Part shown: in pieces, positions 45,560-57,155 of the stretch | How the letters are laid out: each line of letters begins with the position of its first letter | Position numbering within the stretch: position 1 is the stretch's first letter | Assembly (NCBI RefSeq): GCF_029784135.1 | Contig: NC_073744.1 | Location: forward strand, 16,463,441 to 16,527,440 | Direction: 5' to 3' | From: Toxorhynchites rutilus septentrionalis | Taxonomy: Eukaryota > Arthropoda > Insecta > Diptera > Culicidae | DNA: 64,000 bases | Made by a program: the position numbers and the translations under genes | Notes under the pieces: model-generated | Seen by the model: the letters and a program-made list of their open reading frames with translations, nothing else | The model's database searches: none | What the model was told of the DNA's origin: nothing

Positions 45560-48480
45560 CCAAGGTCTGAGTTCTTTGAACTTTAAACTATCATCACTGC
45601 TCCCTCATTTCCGCGCTGCTCTTCACACTTCAAGTACCCATCTACACACACACATAAACACGTAACAAATATCTGCCAGTCTTCGCATCATTCGCAGTAT
45701 CGGTCCTTGAGCTCTTGCAGACGCTTTCGAGGTTGTTATGCAACTCATTCTGCTCTGTGACTTGGCCGTTGCGATACTTGCCTGCCAGGCCACTGCCACA
45801 CACTCGCACACACACACACACATACGCATTTCAGCGCAGTCAGTCAGTCAGTCGTTTTGTTTCCATTTCTGTATATATATGTTCACATTTCCACTCGGCC
45901 CATTTCTCTTTGCGTATGCACAACAACGACTTGCACTCGTCTTCCCGAAGTGTGTTGCTCAATCCAGGGCAGCAGCATTATTACAAAATCCCCACACAAA
46001 CCAAAATCGAAATAACTGCAGAGCAAAAAAAAAAACTGGTTCCCGCCAAGCTTGAAACAAGTTGCTGCTGCTGCTCCGGAAGAACCAGAAAAACCGCATT
46101 GTTTCGATTCTCATCCATTTCTACTGGCTGCTGCAGTACCATTTCATCTTCTCCGGACGTTTGTTGCTCGGCCTCCCCCCCAACACGCCCGCGTTCATAT
46201 CTTACCACGTGATGGGTGTTCCTTTGGGCAAAAAAACACACACAAACTCTACCCGGTTGGAGTGAAATATGAAAGATTGTTCATTATAAAGAGACCCTTT
46301 GGCTTCGCATTCCCCGTTGCCTGCCGGTGGGAAAAATGCTGAGTTAGAATTGTAAGGGTCCGCCGCCTTACAATTACTTTTTCACACTTTCCGTCCTGCG
46401 GAAAATGGCATCTCGGCGCAAGGTGATGAATGTGTACCGTACGTGTGTGAGCGTGTTTGTTGTTGTATGTGGATGTGTTTCAAAGATTCTCGACTGAATG
46501 GGTTCCGCAAACAAGATTGTGCACGGTGTGCGGACGCGGGAGGGAGCGATTGTCGACTTGAAGTGGCGCGCGCGGTACCTGCTTCTTAGTGTGTTCCGTC
46601 GCTGTAAGCCATCGACGGTGGACTGTGTGGAGTAGCCTCCTGGTGGGCTCTGGAGTTGGGTACGATCCAAAATGTTCGCTCAATCCGCGTACCGACGGAA
46701 ATCGATAGTCCTGATGGCATGTCTCTGATGAATGCTTTGATGTTTGACGGGTCCCGAGGTCGGTCAACATGTTACACCGGCAAAGTGATACCTACGGTAT
46801 AACTTTTCTCCGAAAATAAGTGGTTTCGACCGCAAGGGGGAAGCTAAACCGGTGGATTTCTCGCATCGTGCAGCTTTTTGTGGGGGCTGTAAATAAAGCA
46901 ATTGAGCCAAATTGCTGTCACATACCACACATTTACTCGCAATTTATCTTCCCCTGCGACGTGACGGGCGAGGGTGAACTTCGACCGACATTTGAAAGCA
47001 TTCCCATTTTTTTTTCGCCCACTACTGCTGTGTCTTCTCCCCGGTCCTTATGGATCGCGCTTGGTACGGTCTGATTGAGTAGATAAAAAAACATACACCG
47101 CAGCAGCAACAGCAGCAGCGATAGGTGAGCTGTTCGCTCGCTTCACCATTCCCTGGTGACATCGATAGGGCGCTCTCCACAGAGCCCACCGATGATGGCA
47201 AAAAGACATTTCGCAGAGCTGACGTTTAGTCGATAAAAGTGTCACTTGGCGTGATCCGCGTGCACACAGGCGCCAGCCCTCGCGTGTACATTCGGGGCGC
47301 AAGGGTGAGCAACGCTGCGATCATCCATCAATCTCACGACCTGTTGAGGTAATGGTCTCGTAGTGGATTGTTCGCATTGAAAAGTTTGAACCGGGCAATC
47401 ACGGAAGTTCCTGCACGATGCTGCTGCCTTCCGGGGGAGCATCTATCAAATAAATAAAACAGCAGCAGTCGTCGTTCAGCGGGGGAAAAAAGCGAAAGGA
47501 TTTCATTTTCGTGTAATTTTCTCCGGGATGCGCATCCCTGTGGTGCCGAAGAAAAACTACCTTCGATAATTCATTGCATTTTATTACCCTTTGCGGCGGC
47601 GGCATAAAGGAGCAGGAGAGCACGCGGGTTCTCTCGGCCACACGCACCATGATGGGGCGAGCTTTAATCATCGGGAATGATTTATGGCTGCCGTCGGCTT
47701 TTGCCCGTGCGGCTGACGGTCCGTCGCCAGCAGAGGGTCGTTTTCCGCTTCCCCCTCTCCCCCATCATCTCAGGTGAGTTTCGGAAAGATGACCGCCCTT
47801 CCCAGGTGGGTATAAATCTCCAATCTTTACGTGGCCAATGATCTGTGTGGGATCGATTTATGAATGACCCACCGAGAGGGAATGGGGAACGAACAAAATT
47901 ATTCTTCCTTACCCCCTATTGCCATTAACCCCCATATGTGTGTGTGCACATTTGTGGAACCGACATTTACGGCTTTCGAAAGAAATCGGCCAGCAAATCA
48001 AGTTCCGGCTGAATTTCGACCAACGGCAGCAGGCATAGCAGAGTACGGGGGAGGTGGGAGAAAGTGTGCGGAATGTTTATGGCTTATCAATCCCATATCA
48101 ATTTGCTACGAAATAGCTAACAACAACGGTGTGTGTGTGAGAGTGTATCGCGTTATCGGAAATGCTTTCCGTCCCTCGAGGGGGGACGACATTTGCGACA
48201 GCAACAGGAACTTGTTGCCGCCGGATATCTTTCGAAACCCCGAGTGGGAAGACTAGGATAGGTTATCAATAACCTCCTCTGGGTAAATTGATGCGCCCTC
48301 CGAAAAGGGACACTTCTGATAATGGACTGACAAAAGAACTTTGGGGAGGAAGAGAACGAAAAAAAAAGGGAAACGGGCTTTTGTAGTCGGTCCTTCGGAG
48401 TGAAAAGTCAATTCCGGGGGATGAAGTTTTTGACAGTAGATAGATATAGAGAGTGGAGGGGATGAATGTCTCATAAAGAT
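45560..48480. other. low-repeat island containing splice-like site 3
   Basis: The longest GC-rich, repeat-poor block in the window, with CA, CAG and GTCAGTCAGTCAGTCG tracts. Several open frames overlap on both strands (such as 45715-46212, 46480-46770 and 47864-48256), but none has a recognised domain. The candidate recursive splice site at 47773 lies here. Confidence 0.5.
47713..47779 (+). promoter_or_regulatory. candidate recursive splice site (ratchet point) 3
   Basis: A CTGAC branchpoint-like motif at about 47713-47717 is followed by a pyrimidine-rich tract (about 47740-47770), CAG at 47771-47773 and directly GTGAGT at 47774-47779. It has the same polarity as sites 1 and 2, 19.3 kb beyond site 2. 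The tract is C-rich rather than T-rich and contains a few purines. Confidence 0.5.
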
Positions 48481-48829
48481 ATCAATCCGGGCGATTGTTC
48501 AGGTTAGCAAATTGTGACCCAACAGGCAATATACGATCATAGATGGATAGTTTTGCTGAGTAATAAATTAGTAAGGGGCCAGCGCTTAACCCCAGGTCCG
48601 ATTGAATAAACTAAGAAATGGATCACAAATCCTGTGTTTACTTTACCAGAATATTTGATATCCACGAAATATTGCTTGAGATGATCATTTATTTTTTAAC
48701 TCAAAAGAAAACGACAAAAGAACCGGGAATTAGCGAAAACAACGTAAGAAAATATTATTGTATCCCCTTTTTGAAGAAGTCAAATTCAATTTTTTCGAAA
48801 CAGTTCCCCGGAATCCTTTCAATTCCAGC

Positions 48830-48953
48830 CTCTACTGTGTTTTATGTCTTCTATCCACTGAAAACGGGTGCCTCTAAGTAGCAAACTGGGTTTTGGAAAG
48901 AGAAAAATAATCAGTCGGAGCCATATCAGGTGAATACGGTGATTGTTCGATGA
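48830..48953 (-). pseudogene. mariner transposase fragment, family M copy 2
   Basis: The minus strand reads IIEQSPYSPDMAPTDYF (third catalytic Asp intact), then, after a frameshift, FPKPSLLLRGTRFQWIEDIK. Homology stops exactly at the TA preceding the Tc1 element, so the mariner copy was probably interrupted by it. The upstream half is not found on the other side. Confidence 0.75.
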
Positions 48954-48955
48954 TA

Positions 48956-50956
48956 CAGTGATAGACATTCGTTTAGCCGCACATGGAAAAAAAAACTTGA
49001 AACACAACAAGGAATGTTCTTTTAATCGGGATACTTATTTGCTGTAGTGGTAGTATATTTAAATCAATTTTATTGAAAGGACGCGCGACACAATCACACA
49101 CGCCGCACAAGGCGGCATCGGTGGTAAACATTCAAACGTTGTTTTTTCCCGAGAGATACGTTTAGCCGCAAGGCATAAAAATCAGGTTTTCGCATAATCA
49201 CCAAGCCTTTATCTGTCTTTTTTGAAAAAAACTTGGGAATGTTCAATTTACAAGGTAAATATTAGATGTGCAACATAAGAAGTTGGTCAGATCTACGTAG
49301 AATTCAAAGGAATGGCGAAAGGTATTCTATTGACGGAAGAGGGGCGGGAAATAATAAAGATATTCAGTGAACAAAAGTTTTCTAATCGCTCGATCGTAAT
49401 AAAAATTGGGCTATCTGAGGAAGTGGTACGGAATTATTTTAACACGTTCGTCGCCCAACGCGACGTTTTTGAGTTTCTTGCAGGGCCCAACTTGCGAATA
49501 AATTATTAAATGAAGATCAAACTTAGTTTGTAGATAACTTTTACATGATCTAGCAATGTTTGTTTTCAATTGAAAACGAATTGATGACAATAACACATGC
49601 CAAAGTCATATTCTAGGGGTCTTGCAAAAAACTGCAGTAAAAACTATCCGTAATAAAAATTAATAAAAAGAATAGTATAAACAGTATAATATTATGGTTA
49701 TGATTTTATTATTTTTCTTCATATCCTATAGTTACATTTACGTGCCTATTCTATTAAATTCCTTCTAAAAATCCTATTCAATTTGAACGAGGAAAGTGTC
49801 ACCCATATGTGGGTGACGGGGCATCGAAAGTGTTAAATAATGCCAGAAATATGGGATATAACGACCAACAAATGGGAACACCAAAGTTACTTTGCGTCTT
49901 AAAGGTCGGATAAGACACGAAGGAACCAGGAAACGATGGCCTGTTCATACATTAAGGCAGAATCGGTTGTTCCAGTAACGAAGAGGCATATTGCGCGCAT
50001 CTTGAATGAGTCACCAAACATAATGCGGAAGAAACTTCAAGGGAAGCCGAAACTGACCGCCACCCATAAGCAGAACCATCTCATTTTCGCCCGGCCATAC
50101 ATGGAATGGAAACTAGAATGGAGAAATGTTGTATTTTCCGGCGAAAAAAAAGTTCAATTTGGAAGGCCCGTACTGTTACAGTTGCTATTGGTACAATTTA
50201 AGTCGACGGAATGTCGTGAGATCGAAGCGAAACTTTGGGGGCGGAAGTTTGACAGTGTGGGGAGCCGTTTCCTATCACAGCAAACTTCCCATTTGTTTCA
50301 TTTTCACCCGAATGAACTCCGAAAAGTATCTTCAATTACTGGAGGACGTTTTGATTGGCCATATTGAGAATAACGCTACCGAGGAAATCGCTTTTTTCAG
50401 CAGGATAATGCATAGATCCACGTTTCCAAGCGATCGAAGGCATGGTTTGCTGAGAAGGACATTCCGCTTCTTGAATGACCTGCTTGCAGTCGATTGCAAT
50501 CCCATAAAAAATCTATGGAGTATCTTGGCCGAGATGGTCTATGCAAACGGATAACAATTTGACAACATTTCCAGCCTGAAGGCAGTAATTCAGGAGTGTT
50601 GGGCTATAATCAATATGGCAACACTTCAAAAGCTGTCTAACTCGATGCCAAAACGAGTTTTCAAAGTGATCCGAAATGGAGGTGGACATGCTAAATATAA
50701 GTTACCGATTGGACTCGAAATTTGCCGCACAAATTTTCTTTTACAGAAATTTTAGGATGCGGCTGAACGAATGTCCACAATGTCCACATATTTCAATTAC
50801 TTAGAAAACAAAAAGTGAATTATACTTTTTTTTTAGAATGAATTCGATGAAAATAAACAATAATAGTCTTTTATGAACAAAACTTTACAAATAATTGATT
50901 TATTTTTAAAAATATTGAGAAAAAATAGGGTGCAGCTAAACGAATGTCTACCACTG
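48956..50956 (+). mobile_element. Tc1-like element with doubled inverted repeats
   Basis: Outer inverted repeats are CAGTGATAGACATTCGTTTA (from 48956) and its counterpart ending at 50956, 26 bp with two mismatches. A related inner repeat lies on each side, at 49156-49170 and 50758-50777, about 170-200 bp inside. This IR/DR layout is known from Sleeping Beauty-type Tc1 elements. TA precedes the left end; the right flank is TT, so the duplication has decayed. At 2.0 kb it is longer than typical Tc1 elements and probably contains an insertion between about 49510 and 49850. Confidence 0.85.
49312..50695 (+). pseudogene. Tc1 transposase pseudogene (DD34E type)
   Basis: The N-terminal helix-turn-helix region is readable from ATG at 49312 (LTEEGREIIKIFSEQKFSNR, then VVRNYFN). 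After about 400 bp of non-homologous sequence, homology resumes near 49960 with VTKRHIARILNESPNI and WRNVVFSGEKK, where the first catalytic Asp is Gly. A frameshift leads to GSLTVWGAVSYH. The second Asp survives in FQQDNA, followed at once by a stop. The final Glu is replaced by Lys in PIKNLW. The C-terminus (LKAVIQECWAIINMATLQKL, then SNSMPKRVFKVI) is recognisable. Two of three catalytic residues are lost and there are several frame breaks, so it is certainly inactive. Confidence 0.88.
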
Positions 50957-51844
<888 letters not shown>

Positions 51845-52104
51845 TAAAAATATAAAAATATAAAAACATAAAAATATAAAATCATAAAATCTAAAATATA
51901 ATTAAAATAAAAAATGTTTGCTAAATGTGGACTTTTGGAACGAAGTTTACAATTTTCCCTTCAAATTCCTTCATCCCGCCCAAAATTTTTTTTTCAGTTT
52001 TCTCCAGATGCACCGAATTTTTCTTTTTTACCTCAATATTTTCCAATTTTGATGTATCATTCTAATTTGGATGGAGACCAACACAAGACTAATATTCATA
52101 AATG
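51845..52104. other. simple repeat then spacer
   Basis: AAAATATAAAAA-type repeats at 51845-51910, then unassigned DNA. Confidence 0.5.
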
Positions 52105-53190
52105 AATCAGACTACTTTTCGAAAAGGGTCAAAACATTTTTCTTGATTTTTTAACAGAAAATCTAACGCAAAAACTTTAATATCTGCAAAATTCTGGTCA
52201 AAGGATGAAATGTAGAAAATTGTTTGAATTTTCATAAAAATACCAAAGAAAAATTAAAAGAAACGTAAAATACGTTTTTGAGAAAAATGAAATTTCTCAA
52301 AAAAATATATGAATAATCCCTACAATTTCCAAGAAGTCGTCAATACTTCGAAAGATGGACACTTTTACAGGATAATTTTCCAACAATAACTTTTCCATGT
52401 TACTTTGAAAAAATACAACTAATACTAATTTTGTTCAAAGTCAAGATAGCGATATGGGGTATTCGACAATGTTTTAGATTTTATTGAAATATGAACTTTC
52501 GTCGAAGACTTTCTACCTTTTATAGTTTCTGGAATAAAAGGAATGTTTTGTATGAAGACTCTTGAAAAAAAAAGTTTTTCAACTAGCAATAATCGCACCT
52601 CGGTTAAACCTCATTGGTTACGATATCGCCACTGCGCAAAGCTAAAAAAAAAAAGTTTTACTCGTAACATTTTTGTGTGTAAATTCTCGCGTTTGACATG
52701 TTCTTGACATGTTTATAGATAGAAAAAGATTAGCAGAGCATGTTAATCACGATCATTTGTTCAAAAAATGTTACAAATTAAACATTAATAGTAATTTTTC
52801 AAATAAAAACATGAAAAAAGTTGTTGCTCGAAAAACTTTTTTCCTGTAAAAGTGCCTATCTTCCGATGTATGGGTGAATTGTTGAAAATTGTATGAGCTA
52901 TTCGTATATTAATAATTTAAAAGAAACATGTTTTCGAAAAAAATAGTAAAAATAGTTAGTTTTCATAATATTTTTTTTCAATGAATTTTTGTTTTTCAAA
53001 ATTTTGTTTGATATTTTTAATGAAACATATATAATTTGCTACATTTCTCTCTCTGGCTAAAATTTTGTATAATGCCTTATTTTGTGTGAGATTTTTTTGT
53101 AATTTTGAGTTTTTCGAAAAATCGTAATTTAAAAACCAGAAGATCTACAAAATGTTGTTTAAAGAATGAAATGTAGGAAATTATTTAGGG
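52105..53190. mobile_element. foldback family F, copy 3 (ends lost)
   Basis: Shares interior blocks with the 31.68- and 42.41-kb copies (GGACACTTTTACAGG, AGATAGCGATATGGG, GTCGAAGACTTTCTACC, CTTGACATGTTTATAGA) but lacks both outer arms. A foreign 75-bp insert with an A-rich end lies at about 52580-52655. Confidence 0.7.
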
Positions 53191-53194
53191 TCCA

Positions 53195-53345
53195 TCCTCA
53201 CTTCAAAGGTTGGATGCTGCTTAACGAGTTCGTGCATTCGATGTCGAGGGCCTGCCCAGGTTATACCCATGAGTTTTGACGCTTAGGATTCTCGAAATAA
53301 ATAAAAAAAATTAGGATTCTCGAAATAAAATAAATTTTGCTGCCT
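53195..53345 (+). repeat. possible retrotransposon 3' tail with duplicated end
   Basis: A GC-richer block ends in two copies of TTAGGATTCTCGAAATAAA separated by an A-run. This is the layout of a non-LTR retrotransposon tail, but the family is unknown and no coding part remains. Confidence 0.35.
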
Positions 53346-55110
53346 TGTGAAATTTGTTATTGCTGTCTGCTGAAAACGAGAAAATAGGAGGGTAAAAATG
53401 CAAAAACACAGACAATTGAAGCAGCCTATTAGCGAATATCGTTTTCATATTAACACATCTTGGTGAAAGTCTCTTGAATAAAGACAAAAAAAATTAGAAA
53501 ATCACACATCTGGTATTACATAAATCGGAATAGAAATCAGAATGCGTATTCAGATTCCAGCCTGTAACTGAGAAGTGCTTCCCCTCGTATTTGAGAAGAC
53601 TAAGAAACAATTGATCAAGTTTTACAGTATTACTTTCTCGCTTAGCTCGGAATGCTAAAAACCTGATATATCAACTTTCGGCTTCCTGGCGAGCCCCGCA
53701 CTGCATTTGCGCCCAAATAACCGGAAAAAAAATTCCTTTCGGGTTGAATGGGAAAAATCCTCCCCCACAAGAAGAGGTGGTCTCCGTCTAACCTCCTCGC
53801 GCTTAACGAGGGTTATTGTGCATGGGATAAGCGCACGGCCTCCGTTGGTTGATCCTTTCTTTCCTGGCTCGACGAAGTCCACTCGGGAAGTGCAAGCAAA
53901 CACAGACTGCCTTTCTGGCGTGTCCAGTATTTGGCTCCCGCGAGCCATATTTAATTGAATAATCCTTTGCCTGTTATCGCGCGTCCTTGGAACGCCGTGA
54001 CGAAAGGGGGGTGGGGGGTCGACTGGGGCCGGGAAAGTGGGCAGATCATTATAAACACGATTTTTTATTTCCCATCTCGGGGGGGTGCGCGGCGCACCAT
54101 TGTTAGTTGTGTTTTCACTCGTCCTCGTACCAGGCTCACCGTGATTTTAAGCTTATAATAGCCTCAGTAGCAGCGCGTCAGCAGGAAAAGACCAAGGGAA
54201 CTCTGATTACAGGTATTCACCCGCGGGACAGGGAGGGCGAGCAAGTCTGCGTTTTTTTTTCTTTCTCGTGTTGTTCAATTTTTAATTTCATTCTCTACTT
54301 ATTCATGGCGCGCTGCTGAGCGTTGAGCGCAGCTCAGCTTTATTTCGGATGGGACAGACAACACAGATAGAGAATTCCTTTGATTTTTCCGTGCGAAGCT
54401 GGCACGTTTATTTTTAGCGTTTTTCTTAAGGGGCTCTGGAAGCGCCGGAAAAAAAACAGGCGGCACGCAAGAGAGAGCGGGGTCAAGAATTTCGGCGGTT
54501 CGGTAAACAAAAATGCGACCTTTTCACCCCGCCGCCACTTTTCATTTGTTTTTTCCCTCTTTCTGTCGGAGAAGAAAATTCCCTTTCGGAAAATTTAAAT
54601 ACCATGAATAAAAGAGATGTTTGCCGGGATGGAATTATCGTACCTTCGGAAAGTTGGGGTTCGGGGAAGATTAAATATTGAAGAATCAATCGCGAGGGGT
54701 GGTGTTGTGTTGTGTTTTGTCGAGGAAATTTGTTTTTTTTTCATGCTCTAGAGCTCGGCGATAATTGCACCGTACTCCAAAACGGTAATCGTATTCTGCG
54801 CCCCCTTCGGCGGTAATTCGAAGCCTTATCGCGTTCGTTTAATGAGACATTTGACGGCAGGCTGCAGGGTGAATGCGAAGGTGGGTTATGCTTTTTGTAC
54901 TCTCGTACAATATAAAGATCCGTTTTCCGATCGGAAACAACTGGATTTTGTCTGACTGTTGAAGAAAACTCTATATTGATTCAGTATCTGACAGCTTCAA
55001 TGCGGGGTGAAGGGATGAAAATTAAAATTTTCCAATTTTTCAGCCAATTAAAAAATCATATTTGAGCCAATTTTAGTTCCTCGTTTTTGCAAAACCGGGA
55101 CTCCTGTGAG
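53346..55110. other. low-repeat island
   Basis: Unique-looking, GC-richer DNA (especially 53.7-54.9 kb). Short overlapping frames on both strands have no recognised homology. No gene called. Confidence 0.45.
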
Positions 55111-55118
55111 ATAACTTG

Positions 55119-55148
55119 TAGCATGCGACATGTAGTATGCAACATGTA
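55119..55148. repeat. CATGTAG-type tandem repeat, left part
   Basis: Units like TAGCATGCGACATG and TAGTATGCAACATG. The same repeat continues at 57056-57140, so the element between them inserted into this array. Confidence 0.8.
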
Positions 55149-55268
55149 CAGGGTGGCCACCCATTCGGGGAAAGCGGAAAATGCGGAAAAAAAGTGGGGA
55201 ATGAAAATCCATCGGGAAAAATGAGCGACAAAGTCGAGAAATGCTTTATGAAGTCGGGATTTTTTGCT

Positions 55269-55322
55269 CAGTGTTTTTTTGGCCATCTAAAATATACATT
55301 TTAGATCGTCAAAAAAACACTG
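55269..55322. repeat. 54-bp hairpin
   Basis: CAGTGTTTTTTTGG and its partner CAAAAAAACACTG are separated by a second inverted pair, ATCTAAAAT / ATTTTAGAT. The whole forms a long stem with two or three bulges. Confidence 0.85.
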
Positions 55323-55539
55323 CGTATGAAGCGTATGAAAACGTCAACAATTCTCTCTCTTCGATGTACCAAGATGAAGAACCCTTTTTTTTCAACGAAA
55401 TTTGTTTCGAAACTTGAAGCGAAATAACGTAAAAAATGAAGATGTTGGTTGACGCCCAGCAGCCTTGAAAACCTAGAAAATTAGAAAGTGTTGAAAGCTG
55501 AACTGGATTTGTAATAACGCCTAAAAACATAATACTACC

Positions 55540-56308
55540 CTATGATCTGAAAGTACCGGGAATTTTTGAATAAAACAAAATAGAGTTAAATATCAGGCAA
55601 ATTTATTTTAACTCCTTCAAGATGAGGGGCTCACAATGAAAAGGGTGTAAGTGACATCATCCATTTCTCTATATCGACTTAGCTGCAAACACATTCCTAG
55701 CTGTATTTGATAATCTGGAAGATAGGCCAGAACCCAATCTGACGGATTCTATAGCATACTCAAATTGGAACGTTTTTGCAATTGAATTATTAACTAAAGA
55801 GAAAGTTGGAAAGTGAAACCGATCAAGTCACTTACACCCCTTTCCTTCTGAGCCCCTCAAATATGATCCATCTGGAGCAACACACATGTGCCAATGCTTG
55901 ACCCAGTCCTCCATGCATTCTTGGTAGGCCGACGAAGGGGTGGCCTTTAGTTCCCTCGTCACATTCTCTTTAATCATCTTGATCGACTGAAACCTCTTTC
56001 CACGAAGTGGCAACTTCAACTTGGAGAACAAAAAAAAAGTTGCACGGGGCCATATCAGGTGAATACGGTGCTTGTTCGATGGTATTTACTTGATGTTTGG
56101 TCAAATAATTCAGTACAGTTCGAGCTCGGTGCGATGGCGCGTTATCATCAGGCAAAATCTCTGAATTGTCGGCAGACACTAATGGTTGGATAGCACTAAA
56201 ACCTAACCTGTGCGTCTTAAGGTCGTACCAACATAAGAAATTCAAATAAACTGGTTCCCGCATGCACGGTACGTTTAAACAAAAAAAAAACCGGTACTTT
56301 TTGATCAT
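55540..56308 (-). pseudogene. mariner transposase pseudogene, catalytic half
   Basis: Read on the minus strand. DDNAPSHRARTVLNYLTKHQ contains the second catalytic Asp. NTIEQAPYSPDMAPCNFF carries Asn where the third catalytic Asp should be, exactly 34 residues after the second. A frameshift follows, then KLKLPLRGKRFQS, MIKENVTRELKA, WVKHWHMCVAPDGSY. The natural C-terminus (FEGDKINLPD-like) resumes on the far side of the MITE at about 55620-55590. The N-terminal DNA-binding half is deleted. Inactive. Confidence 0.85.
55623..55859. mobile_element. 237-bp MITE nested in the mariner
   Basis: Inverted ends TGAGGGGCTCACAATGAAAA (left) and TGAGGGGCTCAGAAGGAAAG (right, reverse complement) continue into a shared GGGTGTAAGTGAC, about 31 bp in all. 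It interrupts the mariner C-terminal codons. No coding sequence. Confidence 0.85.
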
Positions 56309-57055
56309 AGTGTATTAATTCACTTTCTTTTCTCTTATGCTTTTCTTATGGTATCCAATAGAAACATTCGTATCTTTGAAAAAATAATGGTTGATAGTCG
56401 AAATGTAGATTCAACATACGGACCGAAACAAGATCTTAAAATAAATCAAGGTTCTGGAGTAAAAATGGGACGCATTTCAGAGAAAAACTACTTACTTCGT
56501 GTTATTTACTTCATCTCGTCTCATATGCTCCTATTCCTGCTGTGCTTTTTTGTCCAGCGTTATTTTAACAAGAAAAGTATTCTGTGTAATTTTGTTTGCG
56601 ATAGTTGATAAAATAATTGAGTTCGGGTTATTACTTTAACCCCTTGAACGATAATTTATTTTCAGTGAGCACTGCTCTGACAGACGATTTAATTTTCTTA
56701 GTTTTAAGAGAAGAGATTGATATCGAAACTCACGGTTCATATTCACTCAATTTAATTCAGTTCAAAGCGCTTCGGGTCTTAGGTGCATATATTTCAGAAA
56801 CAATCTCGTCCGTATCTCCTGAACGCTACATCTAACCCAAAGTCTGTTGCTGAATAACGCACCGTCAATTTTTTTTTGTCACAGGTGGCCATGCGAAATA
56901 TTATCGTAATTCGGCTTTCAGAAATCAATGTTTAAGTAATGATACAATACTATAAAATTTTTATTTTTGAGAATCGGGAATTTCGTGAAATTGTGCGGGC
57001 AAAAGTCGGGAAAAAAGCGGGAATTCAAATAAAGAAATTGAGTGGCCCCCCCCTG

Positions 57056-57142
57056 CATGTAGTATGTGAAATGTAGTATGCAACATGTAGCATGCGACAT
57101 GTAGTTTGCGACATGTAGCATGCGACATATAGCCTGCGGCAT
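57056..57142. repeat. CATGTAG-type tandem repeat, right part
   Basis: About six degenerate 14-15 bp units such as GCGACATGTAGCAT, continuing the repeat at 55119. Confidence 0.85.
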
Positions 57143-57155
57143 TTTTGTAAGCTGT

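Larger units (their letters stand above)
55538..56312 (-). mobile_element. deleted mariner element, family M copy 3
   Basis: Both terminal repeats are visible (CCCTATGATCTGAAAGTACC at 55538 and the inverted CACTATGATCAAAAAGTACC to 56312), each with TA outside. Without the nested MITE the element would be about 540 bp, far below the 1.3 kb of intact mariners. Confidence 0.88.
55149..57055. mobile_element. 1.9-kb DNA element with CAGGG ends
   Basis: The left end CAGGGTGGCCACCCATTC and right end (reverse complement) CAGGGGGGGGCCACTCAATT are imperfect inverted repeats. CATGTA lies immediately outside both ends, a possible 6-bp target duplication, though it is also part of the local repeat. Subterminal G/A-rich tracts (GCGGGAAAA-like) are mirrored. 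No transposase of its own was recognised. It hosts a mariner element, which in turn hosts a MITE. Superfamily undetermined (hAT or P-like ends are possible). Confidence 0.65.

Noticed and set aside
45715..46670. Several overlapping frames on both strands, up to 165 codons
   Set aside because: Competing frames over the same DNA, low-complexity His/Ser/Cys content from CA and CTG tracts, no homology recognised.
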